Source: Kluyveromyces lactis (lineage: Eukaryota > Ascomycota > Saccharomycetes > Saccharomycetales > Saccharomycetaceae). From it: 64,000 bases of DNA. Both the position numbers and the translations under genes were made by a program. The DNA lies in the NCBI RefSeq assembly GCF_000002515.2, contig NC_006040.1, positions 124,001-188,000 of the forward strand. The letters run 5' to 3'. The notes under the pieces are model-generated. The model had not been told where the DNA came from. It was given only the letters and a program-made list of their open reading frames with translations, and did no database searches. This document shows, one piece after another, positions 11,184 through 21,628 of this stretch. How positions within the stretch are numbered: the stretch's first letter is position 1; every line of letters starts with the position of its first letter.

Positions 11184-11997
11184 AATAAATTATCCCACTA
11201 CTGAGTAAAAATAGCACTTTTTATTCTCTTTTACTGAAGTGCCCTCTCACATTTTCAATGAATTATAGACGCAGTCCATGCAACTCCGAACGATAAAACC
11301 CCATCATTGTACATTATAATCAACACAGTAAACAGCATTTTCTTCATTTCAGAAAGAATCAGAATAGGATTGAAGATGACTCTACCCTAGCATACTTCAC
11401 TATTTCAGTTAATGTCTTGATCCGATCAGTCACTAAAACTTTAATCTATGTGTTCAATACAATTAAACAGAAGTGAGGGCACAATATTATGATCTTTCAC
11501 CTTTAATGTATATCAATTTTTAATGTTCTCATCATTACTTATAACGACACATTTTGACAGTAATATAATTATACCTTATACAAATATGTAACATATTCTT
11601 AAAACATACTTCTAACGGAAAGGATAATCACGTCATTTTAAGAATTTTCAACATAGGTGAATAGGTCTCATATCAGTCCGGTGGCCTTATTATTATATAA
11701 TCGTCTTTTACCTTCCGTTACTTACAGCTGTGTGTTTGTTTGACTGAATGTAAGCAACATTACTGCCTGGTTCATCATTTTTTATTAACAATTCTAGCAG
11801 GAGTCAAGGAAAGGTAGGAAAGCAGCCTAATTCCAAAACCAAGTGAAGCGCTTCTCTATCAGTTGTTGATCTTGTAGGAGTGAATATTTTACAGAGCTGT
11901 AAGTGCAAAAAGATACTTTGATCTTCCATACAAAGCAGTTAATGAAATAAAATGAAATGAAAGGATTCTAAGTAGGCAGAATGACATAAAGGCTCGA
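11184..11997. other. Intergenic region between convergent genes
   Basis: 814 nt between the protease and VAN1 stop codons, unusually long for a convergent pair in this window. AT-rich, with a perfect 10-bp inverted repeat (11595-11604 and 11636-11645). No supported ORF or RNA gene was seen. Confidence 0.65.
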
Positions 11998-13503
11998 TCA
12001 GCGTTGGTTTCGCCTGCTTTCCCTTTCAAGTTTAGCAATTTCTCTCAGGTCATCATCACTTGGTTCATAAATGTGCCATAGTGTATAGTGCATCAACCCA
12101 CCGACCTTGAATCCCATTTTCTTCGCCATCTTACCAAAAGCCTCTGTCTCCGCATGGTTCTCGAACGTAAAAGCAGGGAAATGTATCCCTTTACGGAATA
12201 GTTGAGCTCTTGCCAAAATTGAAACACCACCAACACCATCCAAATCAAGAAGATCATCAGGATTACCATTGTCTTTTCTGAGGTAACCTAAATGAACTCT
12301 CCAAGTTGGATACTCCGCATACCCTTCCACAATAACGTCGTCTTCATCTAAAGTCTTAGCCAATTTTATTGCCTCATTGGATTCGACCCATGAATTCAAG
12401 TCGTATGCCTGTGCACCACCGAGGAAAGTTGGTAGGGGTCTCCAAACGTTTGGTACGATCACGTCGTAATCATGCTTCATTAAATCTTCGATCACAGTAC
12501 CAGGACAGAGCTCAACATCGACGTCTCTCCAATAAACCCACGAATGATATGGTTTCAAGGCATTTGCAGTTAACCAGTTTCTAGCACGGCCCATAAGTTT
12601 CCTTCTGACACCTTGCACTTTTACTGCATGTCTATCGCTGAACCCTTGGCCTATCTGTTGACCGAAATCCTTCTCAAAGATTTGGATGGAGCGGAAAGGC
12701 TTATCGTAATCGTCATGGAAAGGAGGATTGAAGGCGTTTTTCACCATTTTCAAGTAGTCTTTTCCCATATACTTTAAATACAATTGCTCTGCTGAGTTTC
12801 CCTTATCCTTATCAGCCTCGAAATCCTGCAAAGTCTTTGACAAAGTACCATTTTGTAATTCCTTTGAGAAATCGAGTAGTGAGCTCATAGTACGACCATT
12901 ATCAGTACAGTCACTAACCAAAAATGCAATATCTATCAATTCATGTGGATAAGTCAAGTTCATCAAGTTTTTGAACAACATCGGCAATAATGACGCTGCA
13001 TCTCTTAACGGAACGCATAACAAGACGTGATCTCTATTCGCAGCCCCATTGCTCGCACCGTTATACTGACTCAAATCATAGAGGTCGGTGGTAGACGCTA
13101 ATAGCATATCTGCTTCCCTCTCAAAGGCCTCCTTATCTTCTGAAGAAAGTGCTTCCATACCACCTTTCGATATTATATAGTGGGATACACCTTCATCATA
13201 TTTCTTTATAGTATCAATGTCCAACCCTTTGAAATCATAATCGTAATATTCTTGTTCGTCTAGAGAAGTAGGGATATACTGCATTAAGTTGACATTTCCT
13301 CCAACTAGCTTCGACAGCAGTAAGAATGTACTTACCAGGACAAGTGCAAATAGAAATACAATCCTGCTCTTTGCATATCTTAACCCATTAATTTTGGCAA
13401 AAAATAAACCAAATCCACTCTTTGGACGGAAATGATTACCCTTTTGCTTTGAATCATGGTGCATGGGAAGCTCCAGCCTTTTATCCTTGACAAATACGAC
13501 CAT
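11998..13503 (-). CDS. VAN1: Van1, mannan polymerase I (M-Pol I) subunit
   Basis: Golgi alpha-1,6-mannosyltransferase of the Anp1/Mnn9/Van1 family; with Mnn9 it forms M-Pol I, which starts the N-glycan mannan backbone. Seen: a short cytosolic N-terminus, one signal-anchor segment (about 47-66), then a lumenal domain with DHVLLCVPLRDA, MNLTYPHELIDIAFLVSD, IGQGFSDRHAVKVQG and GRARNWLTANALKPYHSWVYWRDVDVELCPG. The D-V-D near residue 327 is the metal/GDP-mannose motif. The C-terminus (FENHAETEAFGKMAKKMG, HIYEPSDDDL) is nearly identical to S. cerevisiae Van1. I chose the ATG at 13503; an in-frame TTG three codons upstream is not used. Length 501 aa. The neighbour TAF8 is also next to VAN1 in Saccharomyces (YML114C/YML115C), which supports orthology over ANP1. 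Confidence 0.96.
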   Translation of the reverse strand: MVVFVKDKRLELPMHHDSKQKGNHFRPKSGFGLFFAKINGLRYAKSRIVFLFALVLVSTFLLLSKLVGGNVNLMQYIPTSLDEQEYYDYDFKGLDIDTIKKYDEGVSHYIISKGGMEALSSEDKEAFEREADMLLASTTDLYDLSQYNGASNGAANRDHVLLCVPLRDAASLLPMLFKNLMNLTYPHELIDIAFLVSDCTDNGRTMSSLLDFSKELQNGTLSKTLQDFEADKDKGNSAEQLYLKYMGKDYLKMVKNAFNPPFHDDYDKPFRSIQIFEKDFGQQIGQGFSDRHAVKVQGVRRKLMGRARNWLTANALKPYHSWVYWRDVDVELCPGTVIEDLMKHDYDVIVPNVWRPLPTFLGGAQAYDLNSWVESNEAIKLAKTLDEDDVIVEGYAEYPTWRVHLGYLRKDNGNPDDLLDLDGVGGVSILARAQLFRKGIHFPAFTFENHAETEAFGKMAKKMGFKVGGLMHYTLWHIYEPSDDDLREIAKLERESRRNQR

Positions 13504-13964
13504 GCTGGACACAACTCAATTCAGTAGAGATAATTTATCTGTTGAAACAAGAAAAAATAGAGTATTTGATGATAAAACAGACTCGGATACCTGATCTTGG
13601 GCTGATATACCTGGGCTCACTGCACTGTATTCAAATTAGCTGAACGGTTGCCTGATATTCTATTATTATTACTGAGATATAACATCAATTGAACTCAAAC
13701 TTATGCTTATTCTAGTTTCTTTCGGTTGATGTTGATCTTTTCAATATTTGGATTTTTTCCAATATTGATCAAAGCCAAGCCCACAAGGAAATGAATTTTA
13801 GAAACGGAAGGGAGAGGAGTGGAATATGGGAAAGTGTACCGCCACTGACTGACTGTTGCTGTTATCGTACAGATTATAGTGGTTAATATGTAATTATTAT
13901 AAAGTTAAGAAAAATGATTTTATAGACGAGGGAAAGGGACTTCTCTGAGAAATCAAATGCTATG
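13504..13964. other. VAN1 promoter / SAM4 3' flank
   Basis: 461 nt between two leftward genes. It includes a bulged 11-bp inverted repeat (13741-13752 with 13758-13768). No gene is seen. Confidence 0.65.
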
Positions 13965-14960
13965 TTATAATGAGGAGGTAGTTTGTTTGGCATATTTATT
14001 CACGGCCAAGCGAACTTCTTTTATGTCGTCGACAGTGGTTCTGCAACACCCACCGATGATACGTGCACCATTTTCGATGTAAGATTTTACCACGTCATCC
14101 CAAGTACATAACTGATTTTCGTTTTTGAGCCAAATCTTCTTGACAGTGTCGTAAATTTCACCACTGTTTGGGTATACGATTAGTGGCATGTTTGGACAGG
14201 AGTTATGCAAAGATTCTAGGATCATGTGCGATTGGTTGAAAGCGCAGCAGTTGATTCCAATGAACATCAAGTTTGAGTTCAATTTATCGCCGAGGGAAGA
14301 AATCAAATCCGCAATCTGTTGCATTGAGGTACCGTCTCTTAAGACACCATACTCATGAACAGATAGCCCAATGTAAAATGGTTTTGACAATACTGTCTCA
14401 TCCCAGGACAAAATAGCACGCAATTCGTGGATATTAGGTATGGTCTCGAATCCAATGATGTCAATATCCTTAGATTGTACAAAGTTTCCTAATTGGGGCC
14501 TGAAGTATTCAAAGTAATCGATTTGATCTGGATGAGGACCGTAATCACCAGTGAACTCTGAACAGACGTGTGCACCCCAAGCACCAATACAACCAATCAA
14601 GTACCTGTCTTCGCCAATGCAGCTTCTTGAGAAGGAAACTATACGGTCCAATAACCCGTTATACTCTTCTAGGGTCCTTATTGGAGTGTTCTCACTCACC
14701 GATTTAAAACTGGTCTGATATGTAATAGTCATCAATATATCTGCACCAGCTTCAATGAAATCCTCAAACATTTGTTTTACAATAATACGATCCTTCGAAG
14801 CATCGCTAGACCAAAACGACTCATTAATAAACGGCACCGTAGACCATACCGGGTTCGCAACGTTGATTCCCCGATTTTCCAATTCGGTCCCTTGACCACC
14901 ATCCATAACTAAAACGACATCTGGGTTCTCTTCAAAGTACTTCTTGATAGGAACTCTCAT
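13965..14960 (-). CDS. SAM4: Sam4, S-adenosylmethionine:homocysteine S-methyltransferase
   Basis: Cytosolic zinc enzyme that transfers the S-adenosylmethionine methyl group to homocysteine, making methionine and helping control the AdoMet/methionine ratio. Seen: DGGQGTELENRGI at the N-terminus, NPVWSTVPFI, TYQTSFKSVSENTPIRTLEEYN, IGFETIPN, and the zinc ligands in GINC (around 240) and GGCCR (around 309). At 331 aa it matches the family. It follows S. cerevisiae Sam4 (YPL273W) residue by residue far better than a generic homocysteine methyltransferase; the close paralogue Mht1 (S-methylmethionine dependent) is the main alternative. A TCACGTG Cbf1-type site 187 nt upstream (15147-15153) fits sulfur-amino-acid regulation. 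Confidence 0.93.
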   Translation of the reverse strand: MRVPIKKYFEENPDVVLVMDGGQGTELENRGINVANPVWSTVPFINESFWSSDASKDRIIVKQMFEDFIEAGADILMTITYQTSFKSVSENTPIRTLEEYNGLLDRIVSFSRSCIGEDRYLIGCIGAWGAHVCSEFTGDYGPHPDQIDYFEYFRPQLGNFVQSKDIDIIGFETIPNIHELRAILSWDETVLSKPFYIGLSVHEYGVLRDGTSMQQIADLISSLGDKLNSNLMFIGINCCAFNQSHMILESLHNSCPNMPLIVYPNSGEIYDTVKKIWLKNENQLCTWDDVVKSYIENGARIIGGCCRTTVDDIKEVRLAVNKYAKQTTSSL

Positions 14961-15146
14961 AATAATAACACACGCACTGACAGTACACCTGGTTTGTCAC
15001 TGTAGTGCACCAATCCTCTACAACACAGGCTGTAAAAATTGGTTTGAAAGTACTATCTGGTGACTAAATGATTCATCAATTCTTACCCTTCTCATCGTCT
15101 CATTCGTAAGGCGAAAACTTTTTTCAGTTTCTTTTCCTCTATGTGG

Positions 15147-15153
15147 TCACGTG
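15147..15153. promoter_or_regulatory. TCACGTG (Cbf1-type) site upstream of SAM4
   Basis: GGTCACGTGG context in the SAM4 promoter, 187 nt from its ATG. Cbf1-Met4 complexes act on TCACGTG in sulfur-metabolism genes, so the position is plausible. Binding is inferred, not shown. Confidence 0.6.
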
Positions 15154-15182
15154 GTCACTTTTCAAATAATGATAACAGATGC

Positions 15183-17006
15183 TCATTGGAATGGTGTGAG
15201 GAGTCCAGTGAGTTCTGGTTTAAACCATTCTTGTCTTAGCACATCCCATGTGAACTTCGCTAAGGCTATCGAATTCGGTTCTGTATTTGTACGTGCTTCA
15301 ATGTATACTTTCAATTTCGGTTCAGTTCCTGAACCTCTAATTGTGAATCTGACTCTACTCGTTGGCTGCTCGACTAATAGCATTTCGCAGGTGATCATCT
15401 GTGAAGACGGGTCTGATGCTAGTTCAGGGATGTGATCGGGAGTGTCAGATTGATACCCATTGGTTAAGTCTCTGAATTTGATGATTTCGAATGAGGACCC
15501 GAGTTTCTTAGGGTATGGGGACTCGATAGATCTGATGGCATCGAATACCTGCTTCGTTATAGCGAGATCGGGGACGATATAATACCCGTTAAACTCTTTA
15601 AAGTGGCCGTACTTAAGTGATGCTGTGGCCAAAATATCCAGCACAGTCTGACCACTCGCACGCCACTTCGAATAGGCTTGAAGAAAGACGATGGCAGCGC
15701 TGATTCCGTCTTTGTCGTGAACCACAGATGAAAACATGTACCCTATAGCTTCCTCGTATGCGAATGGCGTATAGTATCCCTCTTGTTCTAGCTCAAGTGC
15801 GCGATTTCCAAGCCATTTGAACCCAGTTAGCGTATCCTCGTAATGGAACCCTTCTATTTCAGCCATACGCTTGATCATCTGTGAAGAAACAGTTGAGTTC
15901 AACATCGCAAGCGGTTCGTCGATAGGACTATGCTTGTACCTTTCCCATTCATAGTATGCAAACAAGAATCCAATCTCGTTTCCGGTCAATTGTCTCCAAG
16001 CTGTAGTTGTATTTTGATCGTTGTCCCTTACTGCGACACTAAACCTATCGGCATCTGGATCATTGGCTATAATTAGGTCGACAGTATCGTTCTTCCTTCC
16101 ATATTCAACGGCTAGATCCAAAGCACCTTTTTCTTCTGGGTTAGGGAAAGACACCGTGGGGAAATCAGCATCTGGATACTTCTGCTCTTCTACTACTAAG
16201 TAATCTTTACCTTCTTCAAGGGATAAAAGTTGTTTACTGATACTTTCAAAAATCTCAAAACCTACTCCATGCATCGGAGTATAAACGAACCACGGTTCGT
16301 TGGTTTTCTTATTAACAGCACCATCAATCAATGTAGAACCAATCGCATCGATATATTTCTTGGTCATTTTTTCCTTGCAATCGATGATGGTACCAGTTTG
16401 AGGTGAACTAAATGGTTCTAAGTTATGAATGATGGATTCGGCAATAAGCTTGTCATGTGGAGGTATGATCTGACATCCATTCGTATAGTACACTTTGTAT
16501 CCGTTATCCATTTTCGGATTATGACTCGCAGTAATCATGATTCCAACGGATGCACCGGTTGCATTGACGGTGAATGGAACCAATGGAGTATGGACTAAAG
16601 ACTTCTCATTCTCATGGTTCAAATGGAACACTTTGAATCCCAATTGTAGAAAAGTATCTACTGTAACCTTGCCAAACAGTCTAGAGTTGTGTCTGTGATC
16701 GTGCCCAACTACAACGGTTAAATTCTCCGGGAACTGCTTCTTAATATATTTAGCCAACCCTTGTGATGCTTGTTTCACAGTTAAGGCGTTCATCCTATTG
16801 AAGCCCGCCTCCATGCGACCTCTAAGACCAGCGGTTCCAAATGCAATCATAGTATCCAATCTTTTATGCAACTCCGTGATGTCGCCCTTCAAACAGAGTT
16901 GAAGTATCTCATTACGTGTCTCTTCGACTTTGTCATACTTCAACCAATTCCGTACTTTTCCTTGCAGGTCCGAAGGAAGGCTCTCGATTACTTCAGTTTC
17001 TGACAT
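15183..17006 (-). CDS. PRM15: Phosphopentomutase (Pgm3/Prm15), alpha-phosphohexomutase family
   Basis: Interconverts ribose-1-phosphate and ribose-5-phosphate, linking nucleoside salvage to the pentose phosphate pathway. Seen: GTAGLRGRMEAGFNRMN near the N-terminus, the catalytic phosphoserine loop TASHNPKMDNGYKVY (Ser about 161), the metal loop NDPDADRFSVAV, the sugar-binding loop EEAIGYMF and the C-terminal phosphate-binding RGSGTEPKLKVYIE. All catalytic motifs are intact. Length 607 aa. It is syntenic with YMR278W beside FCP1 (YMR277W), which distinguishes it from PGM1/PGM2. The ATG at 17006 is the first in frame. Confidence 0.94.
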   Translation of the reverse strand: MSETEVIESLPSDLQGKVRNWLKYDKVEETRNEILQLCLKGDITELHKRLDTMIAFGTAGLRGRMEAGFNRMNALTVKQASQGLAKYIKKQFPENLTVVVGHDHRHNSRLFGKVTVDTFLQLGFKVFHLNHENEKSLVHTPLVPFTVNATGASVGIMITASHNPKMDNGYKVYYTNGCQIIPPHDKLIAESIIHNLEPFSSPQTGTIIDCKEKMTKKYIDAIGSTLIDGAVNKKTNEPWFVYTPMHGVGFEIFESISKQLLSLEEGKDYLVVEEQKYPDADFPTVSFPNPEEKGALDLAVEYGRKNDTVDLIIANDPDADRFSVAVRDNDQNTTTAWRQLTGNEIGFLFAYYEWERYKHSPIDEPLAMLNSTVSSQMIKRMAEIEGFHYEDTLTGFKWLGNRALELEQEGYYTPFAYEEAIGYMFSSVVHDKDGISAAIVFLQAYSKWRASGQTVLDILATASLKYGHFKEFNGYYIVPDLAITKQVFDAIRSIESPYPKKLGSSFEIIKFRDLTNGYQSDTPDHIPELASDPSSQMITCEMLLVEQPTSRVRFTIRGSGTEPKLKVYIEARTNTEPNSIALAKFTWDVLRQEWFKPELTGLLTPFQ

Positions 17007-17458
17007 TATTCAATGCAATTGTGCTTTATTGGATATTAAGAACTTATACGAGTTCTAATCCTAACAATATTCAATGTCGATGAGACTTCAATTGACGGAG
17101 CTGTCTTTAACATGTTTGCCAAAGGATGTCACGTTCGTGTGCTGCAATCTTAAAGGTACTGTGGATTTTATTGTGCCTGCTTTGCTGCAAGAAATGACAA
17201 TGGCCCCAGTCACGTGTAGAGTTTGAACGAATTGACGCACAACGAAAGAAACGTGTTCATTTTATTACAAGTGTATCTATATATAACTAGGTAAATATAC
17301 TCAGGTATCGATCGGATCTCGTATTGAGACGGAATGGTTTGGTTACCGCTCTAGTACTACATTTCTAAGTCTCAGTTCAATTTTTCTTGCTTTCACAGGA
17401 GAATTTAGATTTGGAATATAGGAGGTGTGTGTGGTTTTATTGTTACAGCATGGTTAGA
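17007..17458. other. PRM15 promoter / FCP1 3' flank
   Basis: 452 nt holding one GTCACGTG site (CACGTG at 17211-17216), 205 nt upstream of the PRM15 ATG. Nothing else was recognised. Confidence 0.65.
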
Positions 17459-19618
17459 TTACCCTTCTAGTTCGAGTAAGAGCTCGGCTTCTAGATCGTC
17501 CTCTAGATCTTCGTCAGGTTCAGAAGATGATTGGTCTACGCCATGATTCTCTGCCTGCCCGTCGGTTTCTGGGATTTCAGAATGATTAAAGTCTTTTGTG
17601 TCATCTAATTGAGTCTTACGCCTTTTGACTGAAGGACGCTCGTCCTCATCCGTTTCCTCATCCCCTTCGTTTTCTTCATCATTTTGAGCATCATCGTCCT
17701 CATCATTGAGAAGCTCGTCCATTTCATCATCGTCATTGTCTAACCAGGAGTCATTGCCTGCTAGAAGATGGAACTCATCTCCAAGAACCTCTTCGTCCTC
17801 ATTTCCATCTTCGAATGGATTGACACTGGATGAAGGATTTGATATTTTCTTGTCCAACTTCTCCTTGAACTCTTTTACTTTGTCCTCATCGACAGGGTCT
17901 TGAATGAGTAACTCGTACGGTGATTCCTTAACTCTTTCCCATTGGACCAAACATTCAAAGAGCCAATCTGGATGAACAATCTTGATATCAGGATTGAACG
18001 ATTTGGCAAGACGTGCTTTGAATGTTCTCGATGTCGTAGTGATGATGTGTGTAGTTTTGTAGTTAATATCTGATGATGTCGTAGCCCCAAACATATCTGT
18101 CCAAAGTACTATATCCGCCTTTCTAACGTCTGTTTCTAGTGGTATTAGGCCAGAAAATACGAAGTGACAACCTTGAAATACTTTATATTTCATCTGTGGT
18201 AATAGGTACTTGATATCAGGAGGATTCTTAGGAGCTTCTGTATATTGATTGAAATATTCTTTATGAACTCGCAGCAAGATTTGGGACAAGTGTGGCAATT
18301 CATCGTCATCATCAATAAGTAAAGTCTGGTTATGTAAATGCTTTTGTAGTTCAGCAAGCGGACGATTCTGTTGTTGTACTTCTAATGATGCGCTATGCTC
18401 AAGTTTTTTGGAGATGTCTTCCTTATTGGGTGGACCACCTTCCTTTCTCGTGTTATCATCTCCAATGTGACTTATAATCTCTTCTTGTCTCTTAACTTCT
18501 TCATCGATCTTTTCCTTTAACTTTTTCTCATTATCAATGATGTCTGAAATTAGCTTCTCTTCTTCTTGTTTCCGCCTATGGTGTCTGCCAAGGTGTAACA
18601 CAGAATTTTGCTGTCTTGGCAAAAAGTTCGAATTGATATCTCCGATACCAACAAAGAAACTATATGGAACGACTTTGATTAAATTTTCAAACCAATTCCA
18701 CACATCACCTCTATCGTCTATAACAACAACCATCGACTGGTCCATGGGGAATAATCTCTCCAATGATTTGGTTGTTAATGAACCATTCTCATCACGGGAT
18801 AGAATCCTATCACCGAACAACTCACCAGTGGGGTCGATGATCTTCGCGATCTCGTGCGCGTAAGATCTGGTAGCCATAGTGTATATATGCATCTCAAAAT
18901 GAGGGGATACTGCTTCAAAGAATTCTTTTAATCCTGGTCTCAACTTAACGTAGTACCATGATTTTCTAGCTGGAGGTTTCGGTCCAAAATAGAATGAGGG
19001 GATAATTGGTTCATCCTCGAGAGTAAAACTTTTGACATCTTGCAAAGCCTTATAATTGGGGTTCTTTGGGTCCCTCATCCATTCACCGATGGTAGGGTCC
19101 ACCCCACAATGTATCACCGTTTGATCCAAATCAACAACGAGAACAAGTTTCTTTTCTTCCCTTAGTCTAGTTAAAGAAGATCTCTCGAGCGTCTCTGCTT
19201 GTTGCTCAGAAACCTTGATATTTGTGTTGACATGAGATATTGTCAAGTTTTTGCTGTTGTCCTCTTCATCTACCGTGTTCCCACACTGAACACATAGCCC
19301 GCCGTACGTTATATCGTGGTTGCAATCCTGTCTGATCGTGATAACTTCGTGATTCGCACTGGCAAACTCATCCTTTACAGAACAATGCCACTCTTTTACA
19401 GTTCCAGAGACAGGGGAGTCAAAAGTAGCCACCCGATCCACCCGCTGCTTCTTAGTCTTCTCCTCATACTTCACCAGAACGTCCTGGAAATCCCAATACT
19501 CGTAAGCAAATAATCGTTGGCCTTTTTCAACGTGATCACCCGGTTTTACGTACAACTGCGCAACAGTGATGGGATATGGTAGGTCACTGGTCACCTTCAC
19601 ATTAGTTTCGAGTGACAT
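17459..19618 (-). CDS. FCP1: Fcp1, RNA polymerase II CTD Ser2 phosphatase
   Basis: Dephosphorylates the Rpb1 C-terminal domain so polymerase can recycle; nuclear and essential in yeast. Seen: an N-terminal biotinyl-lipoyl-like region, the FCPH catalytic motif VVDLDQTVIHCG with aspartates D163 and D165 (DxDxT type), YVKLRPGLKEF, VVIDDRGDVW, a BRCT domain (about 480-590, with FSGLI, THIITTTSRT and HPDWLFECLVQWERV) and a very acidic C-terminal tail that in this family contacts TFIIF. I start at the ATG at 19618 (MSLETN), giving 719 aa, because the upstream in-frame extension is charged and unlike the family. Length and neighbours agree with S. cerevisiae Fcp1 (732 aa, YMR277W). Confidence 0.94.
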   Translation of the reverse strand: MSLETNVKVTSDLPYPITVAQLYVKPGDHVEKGQRLFAYEYWDFQDVLVKYEEKTKKQRVDRVATFDSPVSGTVKEWHCSVKDEFASANHEVITIRQDCNHDITYGGLCVQCGNTVDEEDNSKNLTISHVNTNIKVSEQQAETLERSSLTRLREEKKLVLVVDLDQTVIHCGVDPTIGEWMRDPKNPNYKALQDVKSFTLEDEPIIPSFYFGPKPPARKSWYYVKLRPGLKEFFEAVSPHFEMHIYTMATRSYAHEIAKIIDPTGELFGDRILSRDENGSLTTKSLERLFPMDQSMVVVIDDRGDVWNWFENLIKVVPYSFFVGIGDINSNFLPRQQNSVLHLGRHHRRKQEEEKLISDIIDNEKKLKEKIDEEVKRQEEIISHIGDDNTRKEGGPPNKEDISKKLEHSASLEVQQQNRPLAELQKHLHNQTLLIDDDDELPHLSQILLRVHKEYFNQYTEAPKNPPDIKYLLPQMKYKVFQGCHFVFSGLIPLETDVRKADIVLWTDMFGATTSSDINYKTTHIITTTSRTFKARLAKSFNPDIKIVHPDWLFECLVQWERVKESPYELLIQDPVDEDKVKEFKEKLDKKISNPSSSVNPFEDGNEDEEVLGDEFHLLAGNDSWLDNDDDEMDELLNDEDDDAQNDEENEGDEETDEDERPSVKRRKTQLDDTKDFNHSEIPETDGQAENHGVDQSSSEPDEDLEDDLEAELLLELEG

Positions 19619-19939
19619 CTTACCGCGCTTGGAATCCCGCTTGACAGCCCGTTCCCTTTCTTGCAACTCCGAAATTCATTGTTATGTCTTCACGTTGGCT
19701 TTTATTTAACAGAAATGTTTGTTATTTAAATTCAAATTCGATCGATAATGGATAAACAGATATGAAGAGAGAAGTAAACAGAACATACACAGCATGAAGT
19801 ATTCTTGCATCGCGTGTATGAGTGGTGTTACATTGATTAGCATTAGGAGAATACAAACGTTACTGACTATACGAATTATGATGTACATAGTTTTGATTCA
19901 TTAGCTAATATGACTACTTATAATGAAAGTCAAAATATA
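19619..19939. other. FCP1 promoter / TAF8 3' flank
   Basis: 321 AT-rich nt between leftward genes. I see no gene or distinctive motif. Confidence 0.6.
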
Positions 19940-21628
19940 TCAGAATAAATCATTCACGTTAGAATCGTGATCTTGTGATTGATTTTCTAGCAACTCGTCT
20001 GTGGCAACTCCCGGTGATGTATGAAGGGCTAATTCTGATTTAGCTTCTTCTGATCCTGCTTCTGGTGCATCTTCCGATATATCTTTCGGCGTCAGACCTG
20101 ATGCGGATCCCGATGCGACTTCTGAAAGTAAAGGAGTCGAATTAGCGGGGGTAATTGACGGAAGTACATCTTCAAAAGTCTCTGTGCTTTCCATCGGTTT
20201 TTCTTCATCTGGTCCGTGCAACAGCTCAGAAGCCAACTCCCCCAGAGTTGAAATGTTAGTATCTGTTATTGCTTGTACCTCTGGCGGTCCCTGCGTCAGA
20301 AATTTTTCGTCGTCGTTTTCGTCATCATCTTCGCTGTCTTTGTCCCAGCCATGCAATAGGGGATCAGTTTGTAGGTTATTAAGATCAAGAATCTCTTGTT
20401 CGGCCATTTTCTTCTCCTTTTCTATTCTCCTTTGTTCTTGTAAAAGTCTCTCTCTTTCTTCTGCCTCTTTTCTCGCTCTTTCTCGTACTTCTTTGACTCT
20501 CGGTATGGAATCTATCAGCCCCAAGTAACTACGCCTTAGCATTGTTTTCAATTGATTTTCAACTGACTTCCTCGATTTGGTACTCCCTTGACCGTAGGGT
20601 GAACAGATCATGGCACCTCGTATGAATGGGTTACGTCTCTTATTCGATACTTGGTTTTCTGCCCTTTCAGCCCTTCGTTTTACTATTGCATCTCTCTTCT
20701 TACAGTATTCTAACACATTGAAATTCTTCACTGGCGAAAGATTGAATGACTCGATGCCATGAAGGACCGTTGTTGTACCCCATTCTTTATCTGTAGGTAT
20801 GGTTTTATGAGGGTCAAAGATTAAATCGGTTTCTAACTGACTTTCTTTAATATGTTCAGAAAGGGCAGCATTGTTGGCAGACTGGTCGCTATCTTTATTT
20901 AGCGCTACCAGTGGGTCCTGATTGACAACTTGACTAAGCATATTCAACAATGCCTTTTCCGAAAGCCTTCCTTCTTCTAGTAACTTCTTCTTCATCAGCC
21001 TCTCATCTGTAATGGGTCTCTTGTACAACGAGGTAAATTTGTACGTATGATCAGGCGGTAGTTCTGGCAACCAACTGGGCACATATTTGTTAGATTTGTT
21101 GCTCGAAGGTAACAAATTTAATATATCAACATCTTGCACGAAGAACTCTGAATGTTTAGAACTCAAAAGCTCTTTTTCTTCCAATTCTTTCATGAACTGC
21201 TGTTTAACCTTTAGCACAGTTTCGTTCAAGGCATTAGCCTCGTCCTTGAATTTCCCATGTACAAAATTCGATATTTCCACTTGCCCATTCAAATCTTTCA
21301 GATCCATACCAATACCTTTAAAGTAGAGGTTCAAATCAAGCTTGGAGATCTTTGTCCTTCGCTGTACTTGAGTTATCTTCTTCAGACTTTGCAATAAATC
21401 ATCTAACTGTAATAATGAAACATAACAAAGATCGTCAAACGCCAATTGAGATATAACCACATTCTTATTAAGTGTCTTCAATTGCAATAGTACGGCCTGT
21501 GCAAACAAGCGTTCCATCGGATTGGCATGAGGTACCTCATTTAGATTAGGTAACTTATCTAGTCGCACACGTCTCTGGTCAGTCTCTATCTTGGCATCGT
21601 TTTTATCTTTATCCTCAGAAGTCGTCAT
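19940..21628 (-). CDS. TAF8: Taf8, TFIID subunit
   Basis: Histone-fold TFIID subunit that pairs with Taf10. Seen: a histone fold over about 35-110 (ERLFAQAVLLQLKTLN, FDDLCYVSLLQLDDLL), then the diagnostic Taf8 motif WLPELPPDHTYKFTSLYKRPITDERL. A charged coiled-coil segment (about 370-410, rich in Glu and Arg) and an acidic Ser/Glu-rich tail follow. The first ATG is at 21628 (MTTSEDKD), giving 562 aa; an upstream frame extension starts with TTG and is rejected. It sits near VAN1 just as YML114C sits beside YML115C in Saccharomyces. Confidence 0.92.
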   Translation of the reverse strand: MTTSEDKDKNDAKIETDQRRVRLDKLPNLNEVPHANPMERLFAQAVLLQLKTLNKNVVISQLAFDDLCYVSLLQLDDLLQSLKKITQVQRRTKISKLDLNLYFKGIGMDLKDLNGQVEISNFVHGKFKDEANALNETVLKVKQQFMKELEEKELLSSKHSEFFVQDVDILNLLPSSNKSNKYVPSWLPELPPDHTYKFTSLYKRPITDERLMKKKLLEEGRLSEKALLNMLSQVVNQDPLVALNKDSDQSANNAALSEHIKESQLETDLIFDPHKTIPTDKEWGTTTVLHGIESFNLSPVKNFNVLEYCKKRDAIVKRRAERAENQVSNKRRNPFIRGAMICSPYGQGSTKSRKSVENQLKTMLRRSYLGLIDSIPRVKEVRERARKEAEERERLLQEQRRIEKEKKMAEQEILDLNNLQTDPLLHGWDKDSEDDDENDDEKFLTQGPPEVQAITDTNISTLGELASELLHGPDEEKPMESTETFEDVLPSITPANSTPLLSEVASGSASGLTPKDISEDAPEAGSEEAKSELALHTSPGVATDELLENQSQDHDSNVNDLF

